DNA of 42,750 bases from contig CAJTDS010000019.1 in the NCBI GenBank assembly GCA_910575165.1, positions 1-42,750 of the forward strand, written 5' to 3'. Both the position numbers and the translations under genes were made by a program. The notes beneath the pieces are model-generated. The model saw nothing but the letters and a program-made list of their open reading frames with translations, made no database searches and was not told where the DNA came from. The stretch is from Eggerthellaceae bacterium (GTDB lineage Bacteria; Actinomycetota; Coriobacteriia; Coriobacteriales; Eggerthellaceae). Every line of letters starts with the position of its first letter. Position 1 is the stretch's first letter. Positions 1 to 6,169 of the stretch are shown here, one piece after another.

Positions 1-9
1 CCCGTGCGG

Positions 10-33
10 GAACGGCCCCTCGCGGGGCCGTTC
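10..33. terminator. Perfect 10-bp GC hairpin, possible terminator of a gene left of the window
   Basis: The arms at 10-19 and 24-33 are perfectly complementary around a TCGC loop. There is no clear T-run after it on the plus strand (TCCTTAA follows). It may end a transcript entering from the left, or be part of a structured region. Confidence 0.45.
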
Positions 34-332
34 TCCTTAAATCACATCAATCTATGCAATTATTCATAGGTCATCTGCGCTTTTGTCTGATATTGACCCA
101 CACAAACTACCGAAGAGCCATAAAACCCCTTTATTACCAAGTAGGCGACGCCCGCGAGACTTCGAGGACCCCGTCGCCAAGTCCCGGCACTCCGCCTACC
201 GCTACGCTCACTCACGGCGGAATCGTCGTCATTCCGCTTACGCTACATTCCTCCTCCCCTTGCTCGCTCGCTTGCTCGGCGTTCGGCGCGAGCCTTGGAC
301 GACACCCCGAAGATCCCGGCGCTTACGCCAAC

Positions 333-365
333 GGGCGGCAAGCCGCCCCGGCGGGCAAGCCCGCC
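333..365. repeat. Two tandem 7-bp palindromes with AA loops
   Basis: GGGCGGC-AA-GCCGCCC (333-348) is followed one base later by GGCGGGC-AA-GCCCGCC (350-365). They share the same stem length and the same AA loop. The paired arrangement looks like protein-binding sites or two small stem-loops in a transcript. Function is unknown. Confidence 0.6.
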
Positions 366-408
366 CATATAGAAATAACGGCATCAACGGGGCGAATATA
401 TCCGCCCC

Positions 409-414
409 TATAAT
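409..414 (+). promoter_or_regulatory. Perfect -10 hexamer TATAAT in the non-coding region
   Basis: TATAAT lies just right of the 389-408 inverted repeat. No good -35 hexamer was found 16-18 bp upstream, so this is only a candidate promoter. It would drive rightward transcription through the non-coding stretch toward the 568-612 hairpin. Confidence 0.3.
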
Positions 415-420
415 CGGCAT

Positions 421-612
421 AGATGCGTATCGGGCTTATGCGATGTCATCAGCCCGCCCCGATAGGACGGGAGCAAATCACCAGATCGGCGCCCTCAAAT
501 AATCGGGCGCCCCGTGGGCTTGCCCGGTGGGACCTGCCGGCGAGGCGAAGAAAAGCGAGACGCTCCAAAACGCCCGAGCGCCTCGTCGATACCGCCAGGC
601 GCTCGGGCGTTT
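421..612 (+). ncRNA. Candidate small structured RNA
   Basis: This is an inferred transcript of about 190 nt. It would start just after the TATAAT box at 409-414 and end at the 16-bp hairpin at 568-612. It contains another stem at 488-494/505-511 and no convincing open reading frame. The hairpin is followed by only three Ts on the plus strand, so termination is not certain. It could equally be an origin or transfer site that is not transcribed. Confidence 0.2.
568..612. terminator. 16-bp perfect inverted repeat with 13-nt loop
   Basis: The arms 568-583 and 597-612 are perfectly complementary (AAACGCCCGAGCGCCT and its reverse complement). AAAA flanks the left side, giving TTTT after the hairpin when read on the minus strand, and TTT ends the right arm. 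It is the strongest hairpin in the element part of the window and could work as a bidirectional terminator. Confidence 0.55.
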
Positions 613-693
613 CAGGCGTCTTCAAGGTTAAGCAGCTAAGGCAAGACCACGAGAATAGCGACTATCGAACACACCAACAGGAGGCGGGGAATA

Positions 694-963
694 ATGACAA
701 CAGGCGGAAAATGGATAATAGAAGAATACTGGACAGTGTACCAAGAAGCGGACAGGGAGAAAAAGCAGGGGCGATATAATGGAAACACCATAACTTCAGC
801 CATTGGCGGAGGAGATCGCAATGCTTTCAGTCACTCAAAGAATAAACGGAGTTCCCTCGGCAGGTATAAAGGGAGTGAAACAACCGCGCGGCGGATATGT
901 GCCGCCCAAAATGCTCACAGCGACACCGCTCGGAATGGGCGAAGAGGAGATCGAAGATACTGA
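694..963 (+). CDS. Doubtful small protein with a strong ribosome binding site
   Basis: An ATG at 694 follows a perfect AGGAGG (679-684) at 9-nt spacing. The first 30 residues (MTTGGKWIIEEYW...) have a protein-like composition with acidic, basic and aromatic residues. The frame then runs on without a stop and overlaps the next, better supported gene (start 821) by about 140 nt, where it becomes an Arg/Ser-rich shadow. The true product, if any, could be a short leader that has lost its stop, or the site could serve translation coupling. No family is recognised. Confidence 0.3.
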   Translation: MTTGGKWIIEEYWTVYQEADREKKQGRYNGNTITSAIGGGDRNAFSHSKNKRSSLGRYKGSETTARRICAAQNAHSDTARNGRRGDRRY

Positions 964-1615
964 TTTCTCGCCCGCTCTCACGGGTGTGGCGGTCGATTAT
1001 CTAACGCGGTTTATGCTCGGCGCCAATCCCCAGGACGCTTTCCATATTTCCCTTATGGGAGCGAAGAAGCTCGAGGACGCGACAGGGATTCCAGCTGTAG
1101 AGCAAGCGCTCGGATACTGCTCGGAGATTACAGGACTGGATGTTCTGAGCATAAAAAGAGCGTGCCAGCTATCGGGATATGATGTATGCTTCCGCGCTGG
1201 ACTGATGGGATATAAGCCCGCCGAAAGCATAGACCCCGACGGCGCAGCGATAAGTAATATTCGCCTTATGGTAGAGCGAAGCCTCAAGTTCTTCGAGGAG
1301 TATGGACCCGTCGTTCTCGATGCGCCAACGTTCGAGGGCGGATATACGGAGATTGTCAGCGCAGGCGACGGGGACTTTCTAACAGAAGACACGCTATGGG
1401 ACTTCAAGGTATCGAAGAAGCCGCCGACAAATAAGCACACGCTCCAAGCCTTGATGTATTTTCTGATGGGCAAGCACTCCATACATGACGAGTTCGACAG
1501 CGTGGAGAATATAGGGTTCTATAATCCGCGCCTTAATACCGTCTATCGAATGGCAGTATCGGACATCGCGCCCGAAGTCATCGAAGAAGTAGAGAGCGAA
1601 GTCATCGGATATTAG
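821..1615 (+). CDS. RecB/Cas4-like PD-(D/E)XK nuclease candidate
   Basis: A 264-residue protein. The ATG at 821 is preferred because GGAGGAG sits 6 nt upstream; an in-frame TTG at 803 lacks such a site. Residues 182-213 show the RecB-family nuclease signature: GDGD (D185), then D194-F-K196 after a hydrophobic strand, then Q209-x-x-x-Y213. These match the metal-binding Asp, the DxK pair and the QxxxY motif of the PD-(D/E)XK superfamily. No helicase domain or Cas4-type cysteine cluster is visible, so it would act as a stand-alone nuclease. It is the only plus-strand gene of the element with good support and faces the transfer-like operon. A role in element replication, DNA processing or defence is inference. 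Confidence 0.6.
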   Translation: MLSVTQRINGVPSAGIKGVKQPRGGYVPPKMLTATPLGMGEEEIEDTDFSPALTGVAVDYLTRFMLGANPQDAFHISLMGAKKLEDATGIPAVEQALGYCSEITGLDVLSIKRACQLSGYDVCFRAGLMGYKPAESIDPDGAAISNIRLMVERSLKFFEEYGPVVLDAPTFEGGYTEIVSAGDGDFLTEDTLWDFKVSKKPPTNKHTLQALMYFLMGKHSIHDEFDSVENIGFYNPRLNTVYRMAVSDIAPEVIEEVESEVIGY

Positions 1616-1621
1616 AAAATA

Positions 1622-1649
1622 CCCCGCCCTTAAAATGAAACGGGCGGGG
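1622..1649. terminator. Bidirectional terminator between converging element genes
   Basis: CCCCGCCC (1622-1629) pairs with GGGCGGGG (1642-1649) across a 12-nt AT-rich loop. On the minus strand the hairpin is followed by TATTTTCT, a good terminator tail for the operon arriving from the right. It begins 6 nt after the stop of the nuclease-like gene. A second small hairpin lies just to the right (GCGCT at about 1673 with AGCGC). Confidence 0.65.
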
Positions 1650-1718
1650 GCAACAACGCAGAGCGCTATGAGAGCGCGATATGTATGCTCTAGTCCTCCT
1701 CCGCTCCCGTCATAAGGA

Positions 1719-1946
1719 CTAAGCCTTCAAATCAACAAGGAACGCTTCAGCCTCGGCACGGGTTGAGAAAGTGCCGATCACGTCCTCGGTCTTGTAGTTG
1801 ATGACGGCGGCAGAGCCGTCGGTGTTCGTTCTAACCTCGAGATCCTTCGGATCAGGCGGTTCTTCTGTTTTCGACTTACCGGCAGCGCAGCAAATCAGGA
1901 TAAAGATCCCCGCGATGATGGCGGCGATAGTCTGTTCTATCGTCAT
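1719..1946 (-). CDS. Small membrane-anchored protein of the element
   Basis: A 75-residue protein, last gene of the minus-strand operon. Its ATG overlaps the upstream TAA by one base (TAATG), and a GA-rich ribosome binding site lies within the previous gene. Residues 5-22 form one hydrophobic segment ending in a Cys pair and then a charged, Pro-rich linker. The remaining 45 residues (to the AEAEAFLVDLKA end) look like a small soluble domain facing one side of the membrane. No family is recognised. A role as accessory to the FtsK-like pump encoded in the same operon is inference. Confidence 0.6.
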   Translation of the reverse strand: MTIEQTIAAIIAGIFILICCAAGKSKTEEPPDPKDLEVRTNTDGSAAVINYKTEDVIGTFSTRAEAEAFLVDLKA

Positions 1947-2125
1947 TATTCCCGCCCCCTCTCTTCGAGTTTCTTTACCTTCGAAATCGTCTGGGGCGAC
2001 ACTTTCAGCGCAGCGGCGATCTCTCGGTATGTCTTGCGTCGGCGGAGCATATCGCGGATCGCGAAGCGAGCAGAGATCTCTTCGATTTCGCGGGGCGTCA
2101 TCACTTCAATGATGTTGTGATACAT
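1946..2125 (-). CDS. TrpR/YerC-type helix-turn-helix DNA-binding protein
   Basis: A short protein of 59 residues. The frame could also open at a GTG overlapping the previous stop (2134), but AGGAG sits about 9 nt before the ATG at 2125 and only 1 nt before the GTG, so the ATG is chosen. Residues KTYREIAAALKVSPQTISKVKK form a clear helix-turn-helix of the TrpR/YerC kind, preceded by a helix with ARFAIRDMLRR. It is probably a local regulator of the element operon. The GTTTCCT repeats near 3831-3993 are possible operator sites, but no direct link is visible. Confidence 0.7.
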   Translation of the reverse strand: MYHNIIEVMTPREIEEISARFAIRDMLRRRKTYREIAAALKVSPQTISKVKKLEERGRE

Positions 2126-2130
2126 TTCTC

Positions 2131-3462
2131 TCACTCTCCTCTCATAAGGTCAGCGGCGGCGCGCTCGTCAGCCTCGGACGCATAAGCGCCCTTAAACGGA
2201 CGAGGACGGACGCCATCAAGGGATATATAACCGACGCCCTTCTGATCAGTCGTAATATCATGACAGGGCGCTTCGGAAGCGTAATCGCCGAGGATCATCT
2301 TGGTAGATTCGATAGTTTCAGTAGCAAACGAGCAGCGCGCGCCAGCGATAAGATCGCGGAGGTTCGTTGACATATTCGTGGAAGACACGCGCTGGGTAGC
2401 GAGGACGAAGGAGATAGCGGCGAATCCAGTCTCGGCGACGAGGCGCATGATCTTCTGTTCGATGAGATCGCCGATCTTGACGGTCTTCCCCTTCTCGTCT
2501 TCTATCGTCGAGGTCTTGATCACGGTGTATTCGTCGATCACGACGGTGATATGGCCGCCGACAGCCTCATAGTCCTCGGGCGATACCTTCTTCTTGTTAT
2601 GGGCGACACACCACGCCTTGCGGGCTTCAGCCTCGGCGTGGATCTCGTTCAGGACGGCGCTCATTTCCTCGATATCCTGTATAAGGCGGATACCGCAGCC
2701 CTCGAAAGTCTGAAAGTCAAGGATCTTCGGGGACATGACGATCACGCGCTCGATGGGTTTCTTTCCTCCATGGCGATAATGGCAAGCGTTGATCCGTGCC
2801 AGGTCCGCGACGAGGCAGGACAGCAAAACGGACTTACCGGATCGCGGGTTTCCATTCAGGAGCATATTTCGCGACTCGAGGTTAATCTCGACAGGCGAGC
2901 CGTCCAAGAAAACGCCGACGGGGAGGCGTTGGATCGTTATATCATCATCGACGATATCGGCATACGCGCAGGGCGTATCAGAGAGAATCCGATGCGGGAA
3001 CTCGGGAGAGAACACGGCGATATATTCAGAGGGCGCGGTCTGTTTAACTTCGACATCGACAGCGCCGAGCGCGTTCAAGGACGCGGCGCAAGCCTTCTGG
3101 AGTTGATTGCCGGTCTTCCCGAACTGATGGAGCCGGACCGTGTAGACGAGCGGGGCGTTTTCCTCTATCTCGATATCTTCTTCCAATGTTTCCGCATCTA
3201 TCACACCACCAGCGGCGAGCGCATCAACGAAGCGATTGAAGCGGTTCACGTCTTCGCGATTGCGCACGTCCTGCTGGAGGGCGATCCAAGATTTCGGATC
3301 GCGGACAGATTTGTAGATGATGACGGCGGACGCCCAAATGCCAAAGAAGAAGAGGGGGGCCGCCGCCATCCATATGCCGACGATGGACGCCACGAACGAA
3401 AAGGAAAGAAGAAGCAGGCGAGCGGGGCGGGGCGCTGCCTTATAGAAAATATCCATATCCAT
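2131..3462 (-). CDS. FtsK/Tra-type DNA translocase ATPase
   Basis: A 443-residue membrane-anchored ATPase. Residues 14-50 hold two hydrophobic segments. GNPRSGKS (204-211) is the Walker A motif, TVVIDEY (306-312) the Walker B motif, and LATQRVS (354-360) matches the conserved motif III region of FtsK/SpoIIIE proteins. It is far shorter than cell-division FtsK (about 800 residues) and lacks the C-terminal DNA-reading gamma domain. That shape fits the single-protein double-stranded DNA pumps (TraSA/TraB type) of actinobacterial integrative elements or a coupling protein. Its stop overlaps the GTG upstream of the HTH gene, so the operon is translationally coupled. The start could be either of two ATGs, 3462 or 3456. 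Confidence 0.8.
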   Translation of the reverse strand: MDMDIFYKAAPRPARLLLLSFSFVASIVGIWMAAAPLFFFGIWASAVIIYKSVRDPKSWIALQQDVRNREDVNRFNRFVDALAAGGVIDAETLEEDIEIEENAPLVYTVRLHQFGKTGNQLQKACAASLNALGAVDVEVKQTAPSEYIAVFSPEFPHRILSDTPCAYADIVDDDITIQRLPVGVFLDGSPVEINLESRNMLLNGNPRSGKSVLLSCLVADLARINACHYRHGGKKPIERVIVMSPKILDFQTFEGCGIRLIQDIEEMSAVLNEIHAEAEARKAWCVAHNKKKVSPEDYEAVGGHITVVIDEYTVIKTSTIEDEKGKTVKIGDLIEQKIMRLVAETGFAAISFVLATQRVSSTNMSTNLRDLIAGARCSFATETIESTKMILGDYASEAPCHDITTDQKGVGYISLDGVRPRPFKGAYASEADERAAADLMRGE

Positions 3463-3475
3463 CGTCGATCACGCC

Positions 3476-3826
3476 CTATTTCGTGGGGTTATCAGATTTC
3501 GGAGCAGCAGCGCCAGCGGGGGCGATGCCGTCAGCGCCAAAAGACACCCAAGTGTTCCCGTTGTTCTCGCCGGTCATAATGCGAAGCCCAGAGAAAGACA
3601 CGGGGGCGAAGGGATCGAAGATCTCGGTTGGATCCTTGACGCTCGGGACGTTGACGGTCAGATTCTCGGAGCGGCGGGAATCAGGTTGACGGAGGATCAA
3701 GTTAACCGACCACATAGGCACGCCGTCGTTGTTTACCTTCTGCTGACGCGTTTCGAAGTCATTGCGCGGGAAAGCGCTATCAAAGAGAACGACGCCGAGC
3801 GGCTTTGTGATTTCAATGCTGATCAT
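3476..3826 (-). CDS. Small OB-like protein preceding the FtsK-like gene
   Basis: A protein of 116 residues from the ATG at 3826, chosen because AAGGAAAGGAAAC lies just before it; a TTG at 3859 would extend the frame without support. The body alternates beta-strand-like stretches (MWSVNLILR, ENLTVNVPS, FAPVSFSGLRIM, TWVSFGADGI) and ends in an Ala/Pro-rich tail. The pattern DFETRQQKVNNDGVPMWSV resembles small proteins found upstream of FtsK-like genes in actinobacterial plasmids and integrative elements. A single-strand DNA-binding or transfer-accessory role is plausible but unproven. It is the first gene of the operon. Confidence 0.55.
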   Translation of the reverse strand: MISIEITKPLGVVLFDSAFPRNDFETRQQKVNNDGVPMWSVNLILRQPDSRRSENLTVNVPSVKDPTEIFDPFAPVSFSGLRIMTGENNGNTWVSFGADGIAPAGAAAPKSDNPTK

Positions 3827-3830
3827 TTTT

Positions 3831-3993
3831 GTTTCCTTTCCTTCAGGAGTTTCTATCAAGGAGGAAACGCGCCGCTTCGTGTTTCCTCAATAGAAAGTTT
3901 CGGAGAATAATCAGCGTTGAAAGAATGATCTGAAAAGTTCCGACGCAGGAAACAAAAAACGCCCTCTAGCAGGGCGTTCGTCGTCTAGTTTCC
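3831..3993. repeat. Five GTTTCCT-type repeats in alternating orientation
   Basis: Copies of GTTTCCT occur at 3831 (plus), 3862-3868 (minus), 3881 (plus), 3947-3953 (minus) and 3988 (plus). Two of them form a perfect 8-bp inverted repeat, GAGGAAAC (3861-3868) with GTTTCCTC (3881-3888). They surround the likely promoter region of the minus-strand element operon. They could be operator sites for the HTH protein or iterons. Confidence 0.5.
3958..3978 (-). terminator. Intrinsic terminator reading leftward
   Basis: AACGCCCT (3958-3965) pairs with AGGGCGTT (3971-3978) around a 5-nt loop. Read on the minus strand the hairpin is followed directly by TTTTTT (3958-3953), a textbook intrinsic terminator. 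It would stop transcripts coming from guaA before they enter the element operon. Confidence 0.75.
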
Positions 3994-4058
3994 TTTCAGG
4001 GAAGTTTCAGGAACAGGAAGCGAAAGGCAAAAAGTTGCTTTACTATTTTTGAAGATTA

Positions 4059-4078
4059 TCGGAGGACTTTCGGAGGAC
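4059..4078. repeat. 9-bp direct repeat TCGGAGGAC, 11-bp period
   Basis: TCGGAGGAC occurs at 4059-4067 and again at 4070-4078, one helical turn apart. Its place about 100 bp inside the guaA junction fits arm-type binding sites for a tyrosine recombinase or its excision factor. That assignment is inference. Confidence 0.45.
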
Positions 4079-4092
4079 GATTACATAAAAAT

Positions 4093-4135
4093 CTACCTGC
4101 GGGGCTATGGATCGATTGCCAATATCCGCAGGTAG
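4093..4135 (-). terminator. guaA: Terminator-like inverted repeat after guaA
   Basis: CTACCTGCGG (4093-4102) pairs perfectly with CCGCAGGTAG (4126-4135) across a 23-nt spacer. On the minus strand it is followed by ATTTTTATG, so it could terminate guaA. The long spacer and its place at the junction also suit a recombination-related site. Confidence 0.5.
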
Positions 4136-4180
4136 AAGGCTATAAACGACTTTAGACGTATACCAGATTACCCCAGCACG

Positions 4181-4200
4181 TTATTCCCACTCGATCGTGG
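4181..4200. other. Probable attachment site at the 3' end of guaA
   Basis: The last guaA codons (ending IEWE, stop TTA on the plus strand) lie directly beside the element. The 3' end of guaA is a documented integration target whose coding sequence is restored after insertion, and guaA is intact here. The matching copy at the far end of the element is outside the window, so the core cannot be delimited. Confidence 0.45.
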
Positions 4201-5842
4201 CGGGCGGCTTGCTGGTGATGTCGTATGCGACTCGGTTCACGCCGGGGACTTCGGCTACTATGCGGCTGCTGATTTTTGCCAGCACGTCGTAGGGGAGGCG
4301 GGCCCAGTCGGCGGTCATGGCGTCGCTGCTTTCCACGGCTCGCAGAATGATGGGGCGAGCGTAGGTGCGCTCGTCGCCCATGACGCCAACGCTGCGCACG
4401 TCGGGTAGCACGGCGAAGTACTGCCATACCGGGCGCTCCACCTCCGGGCCGCCGGCGCTGCAGCGAACTAGCTCGTCGGCCGCACCCGCCTCTGCCGTCT
4501 GCTCGGCGATCCTTGCCTTTAGCTGCTCGTTGTAGGCGTCAAGCTCCTCGCGCACTATGGCGTCGGCGTTCTTCAGGATCTCCAGCTTCTCGCGCGTTAC
4601 GGTGCCGATGATGCGGATGGCCAGGCCCGGCCCCGGGAAGGGCTGGCGGTGCACTATATGGTCGGGCAGACCCAATGCCGTGCCCAGCGCGCGCACCTCG
4701 TCCTTGAAAAAGTGGTCCAGCGGCTCGATAAGGTCGAAGTGCACCCCTTCGGGGAAGGGGATGAGGTTGTGGTGGCTCTTGATGGTGGAGGCCTTGCCGC
4801 CGGTCTTGCGGGCGCCGCTCTCGATGATGTCGGGGTAGATGGTGCCCTGGGCCAGGTACTTCACCGGGCGCCCGTCGCAGGCAAGCTCCTCGGCCACGGC
4901 GAAGAACTCCTTCCAGAACTGGGTGCCGATGATGCGCCGCTTCTCCTCGGGCTCGCTCACGTCGGCCAGCAGCGCGGCGTAGCGGTCCTCGGCGTGCACG
5001 TGGATAAAGTCCACGTCGAACTGCTTGGTGAAGACCTCCTCCACCTCTTCCGGCTCGTTCTTGCGCAAAAGGCCGTGGTTCACGAAGACGCAGGTCAGCT
5101 GCTTGCCGATGGCCTTTGCGCACAAAGCCGCCACCACGGAGGAGTCCACGCCGCCGGAAAGCCCCAAGATCACGCGGTCGCCGCCCACCTGGCCTTTGAT
5201 GGCCGCCACCGCGTCCTCGACGATGGAGTCCATGGTCCAGTTGGGCTCAAGGCCGCAGATGCCGAACAGGAAGTTGCGCAGCAGCGCGTCGCCGTAGGGC
5301 GTGTGGCGCACCTCGGGGTGGAACTGCGTGGCGAAGAGCCTGCGCTCGGCACATTCCATGGAAGCTACGGGGCACGCGTCGGTGGACGAGGTCACGACGA
5401 AGCCCTCGGGCACCTGGCTCACGGCGTCGCGATGGCTCATCCACACCGTCTGCTCGCACGGGGTGCCGGCGAACAGCGGGGAAGGGGAGCCCTCGGCCAG
5501 GGTGAGCGGCGCCGGGCCGTACTCGCCCTTCTCGGTGTGGCCCACGGCACCGCCCAGGGTCACGGCCATGATCTGCTGGCCGTAGCAGAACCCGAGCACC
5601 GGGATACCCAGCTCGAAGATGGCCGGGTCGATGCTGGGGGCATCCTCTGCGTAGACGCTCGCCGGGCCTCCGGAGAGGATGATGGCCGCGGGGCTTAGGG
5701 CGCGCACTTCATCGGCGGTGATGTCGCAGGGAACTATCTCGGAGTAAACGTGCAGGTCGCGCACGCGCCGGGCGATGAGCTGCCCGTACTGCGCTCCGAA
5801 GTCGACGACGAGGACCGGCGAGCCGGCGGCCGATGTTGCCAT
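4181..5842 (-). CDS. guaA: GMP synthase, glutamine-hydrolysing
   Basis: Converts XMP, ATP and glutamine to GMP, the last step of guanine nucleotide synthesis. The 553-residue product has a class I glutamine amidotransferase domain with GFCYGQQ (nucleophile C86) and HPEV (H175, E177). The ATP pyrophosphatase domain carries the P-loop SGGVDSS (229-235), and the dimerisation domain ends in the typical IEWE. The frame stays open well upstream, but the ATG at 5842 has GGAG 5 nt before it and lines up with the family start (LVVDFGAQYGQL at 11-22). It is slightly longer than the usual 515-525 residues. The mobile element lies immediately downstream, and the gene is not disrupted. Confidence 0.97.
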   Translation of the reverse strand: MATSAAGSPVLVVDFGAQYGQLIARRVRDLHVYSEIVPCDITADEVRALSPAAIILSGGPASVYAEDAPSIDPAIFELGIPVLGFCYGQQIMAVTLGGAVGHTEKGEYGPAPLTLAEGSPSPLFAGTPCEQTVWMSHRDAVSQVPEGFVVTSSTDACPVASMECAERRLFATQFHPEVRHTPYGDALLRNFLFGICGLEPNWTMDSIVEDAVAAIKGQVGGDRVILGLSGGVDSSVVAALCAKAIGKQLTCVFVNHGLLRKNEPEEVEEVFTKQFDVDFIHVHAEDRYAALLADVSEPEEKRRIIGTQFWKEFFAVAEELACDGRPVKYLAQGTIYPDIIESGARKTGGKASTIKSHHNLIPFPEGVHFDLIEPLDHFFKDEVRALGTALGLPDHIVHRQPFPGPGLAIRIIGTVTREKLEILKNADAIVREELDAYNEQLKARIAEQTAEAGAADELVRCSAGGPEVERPVWQYFAVLPDVRSVGVMGDERTYARPIILRAVESSDAMTADWARLPYDVLAKISSRIVAEVPGVNRVAYDITSKPPATIEWE

Positions 5843-6169
5843 GGATGCTCCAATCGTAAGGGTGTTTCGCAGGTTGCGCTTGAATGAGCGCAATGCTACA
5901 TGATAGCAGTTTGGCGCGGGTTTCCCGCTTGTTACAACGACCGTCCACGGTTCGTCGGCGGTATGCGAGGCTGCCGTCTCGAAACGGGCGGTCGCATAGA
6001 GGCTGCGTGCGACGCCTTTCGCACCGCGCGCCGGCGAAGGTGCGGGCGGTCTCGCCGATTGCAGTGTTCGCCAGGCCGGCATTACTGGTATCATCGGGCG
6101 AGAAAATCGACGGCGCCGTACCTTGCTGCCCGGCGCCGAAATCGCCAGCGCTACGAGAGGGGACCAATC
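5843..6169. other. Divergent intergenic region, guaA / HAD hydrolase
   Basis: No gene is seen in these 327 bp. A TATCAT -10-like hexamer occurs in each direction: on the minus strand at 5905-5900 toward guaA, and on the plus strand at 6089-6094 toward the hydrolase. Neither has a clear -35 at 16-18 bp. A small palindrome GCGGG-TTT-CCCGC (5916-5928) sits beside the guaA-side hexamer and might be an operator. Confidence 0.4.

Larger units (their letters stand above)
41..693. other. About 650 bp of non-coding, hairpin-rich DNA
   Basis: No reading frame here looks like a real protein; those present are low-complexity and Arg/Pro/Ser-rich. The stretch instead holds many short perfect inverted repeats: 217-223/231-237, 333-339/342-348, 350-356/359-365, 389-394/403-408, 488-494/505-511 and 568-583/597-612. 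Such clustering is what one expects of an origin of transfer, a replication origin or a structured RNA of a mobile element. The sequence does not decide between these. Confidence 0.5.
1..4180. mobile_element. Partial integrative element inserted next to the guaA 3' end
   Basis: This stretch is visibly lower in GC than the chromosome to its right. It carries genes typical of self-transferring elements: an FtsK/Tra-type ATPase, an OB-like small protein and an HTH protein. Its right end abuts the last codons of guaA. The 3' end of guaA is an established target of tyrosine-recombinase genomic islands. No integrase, relaxase or replication initiator is present, so the left end must lie outside the window. 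No second copy of the guaA end was found at the left edge. The exact right boundary is inferred to fall between about 4080 and 4200. Confidence 0.7.

Noticed and set aside
1-60. Second copy of the guaA 3' end marking the far attachment site
   Set aside because: No match to TTATTCCCACTCGAT was found at the left edge.
54-779. Several overlapping plus and minus frames of 60-139 residues
   Set aside because: Arg/Pro/Ser-rich, mutually overlapping, no convincing ribosome binding sites, and they run through perfect hairpins.
2551-3579. 342-residue plus-strand frame
   Set aside because: Antisense shadow of the FtsK-like gene, which has clear Walker motifs on the minus strand.
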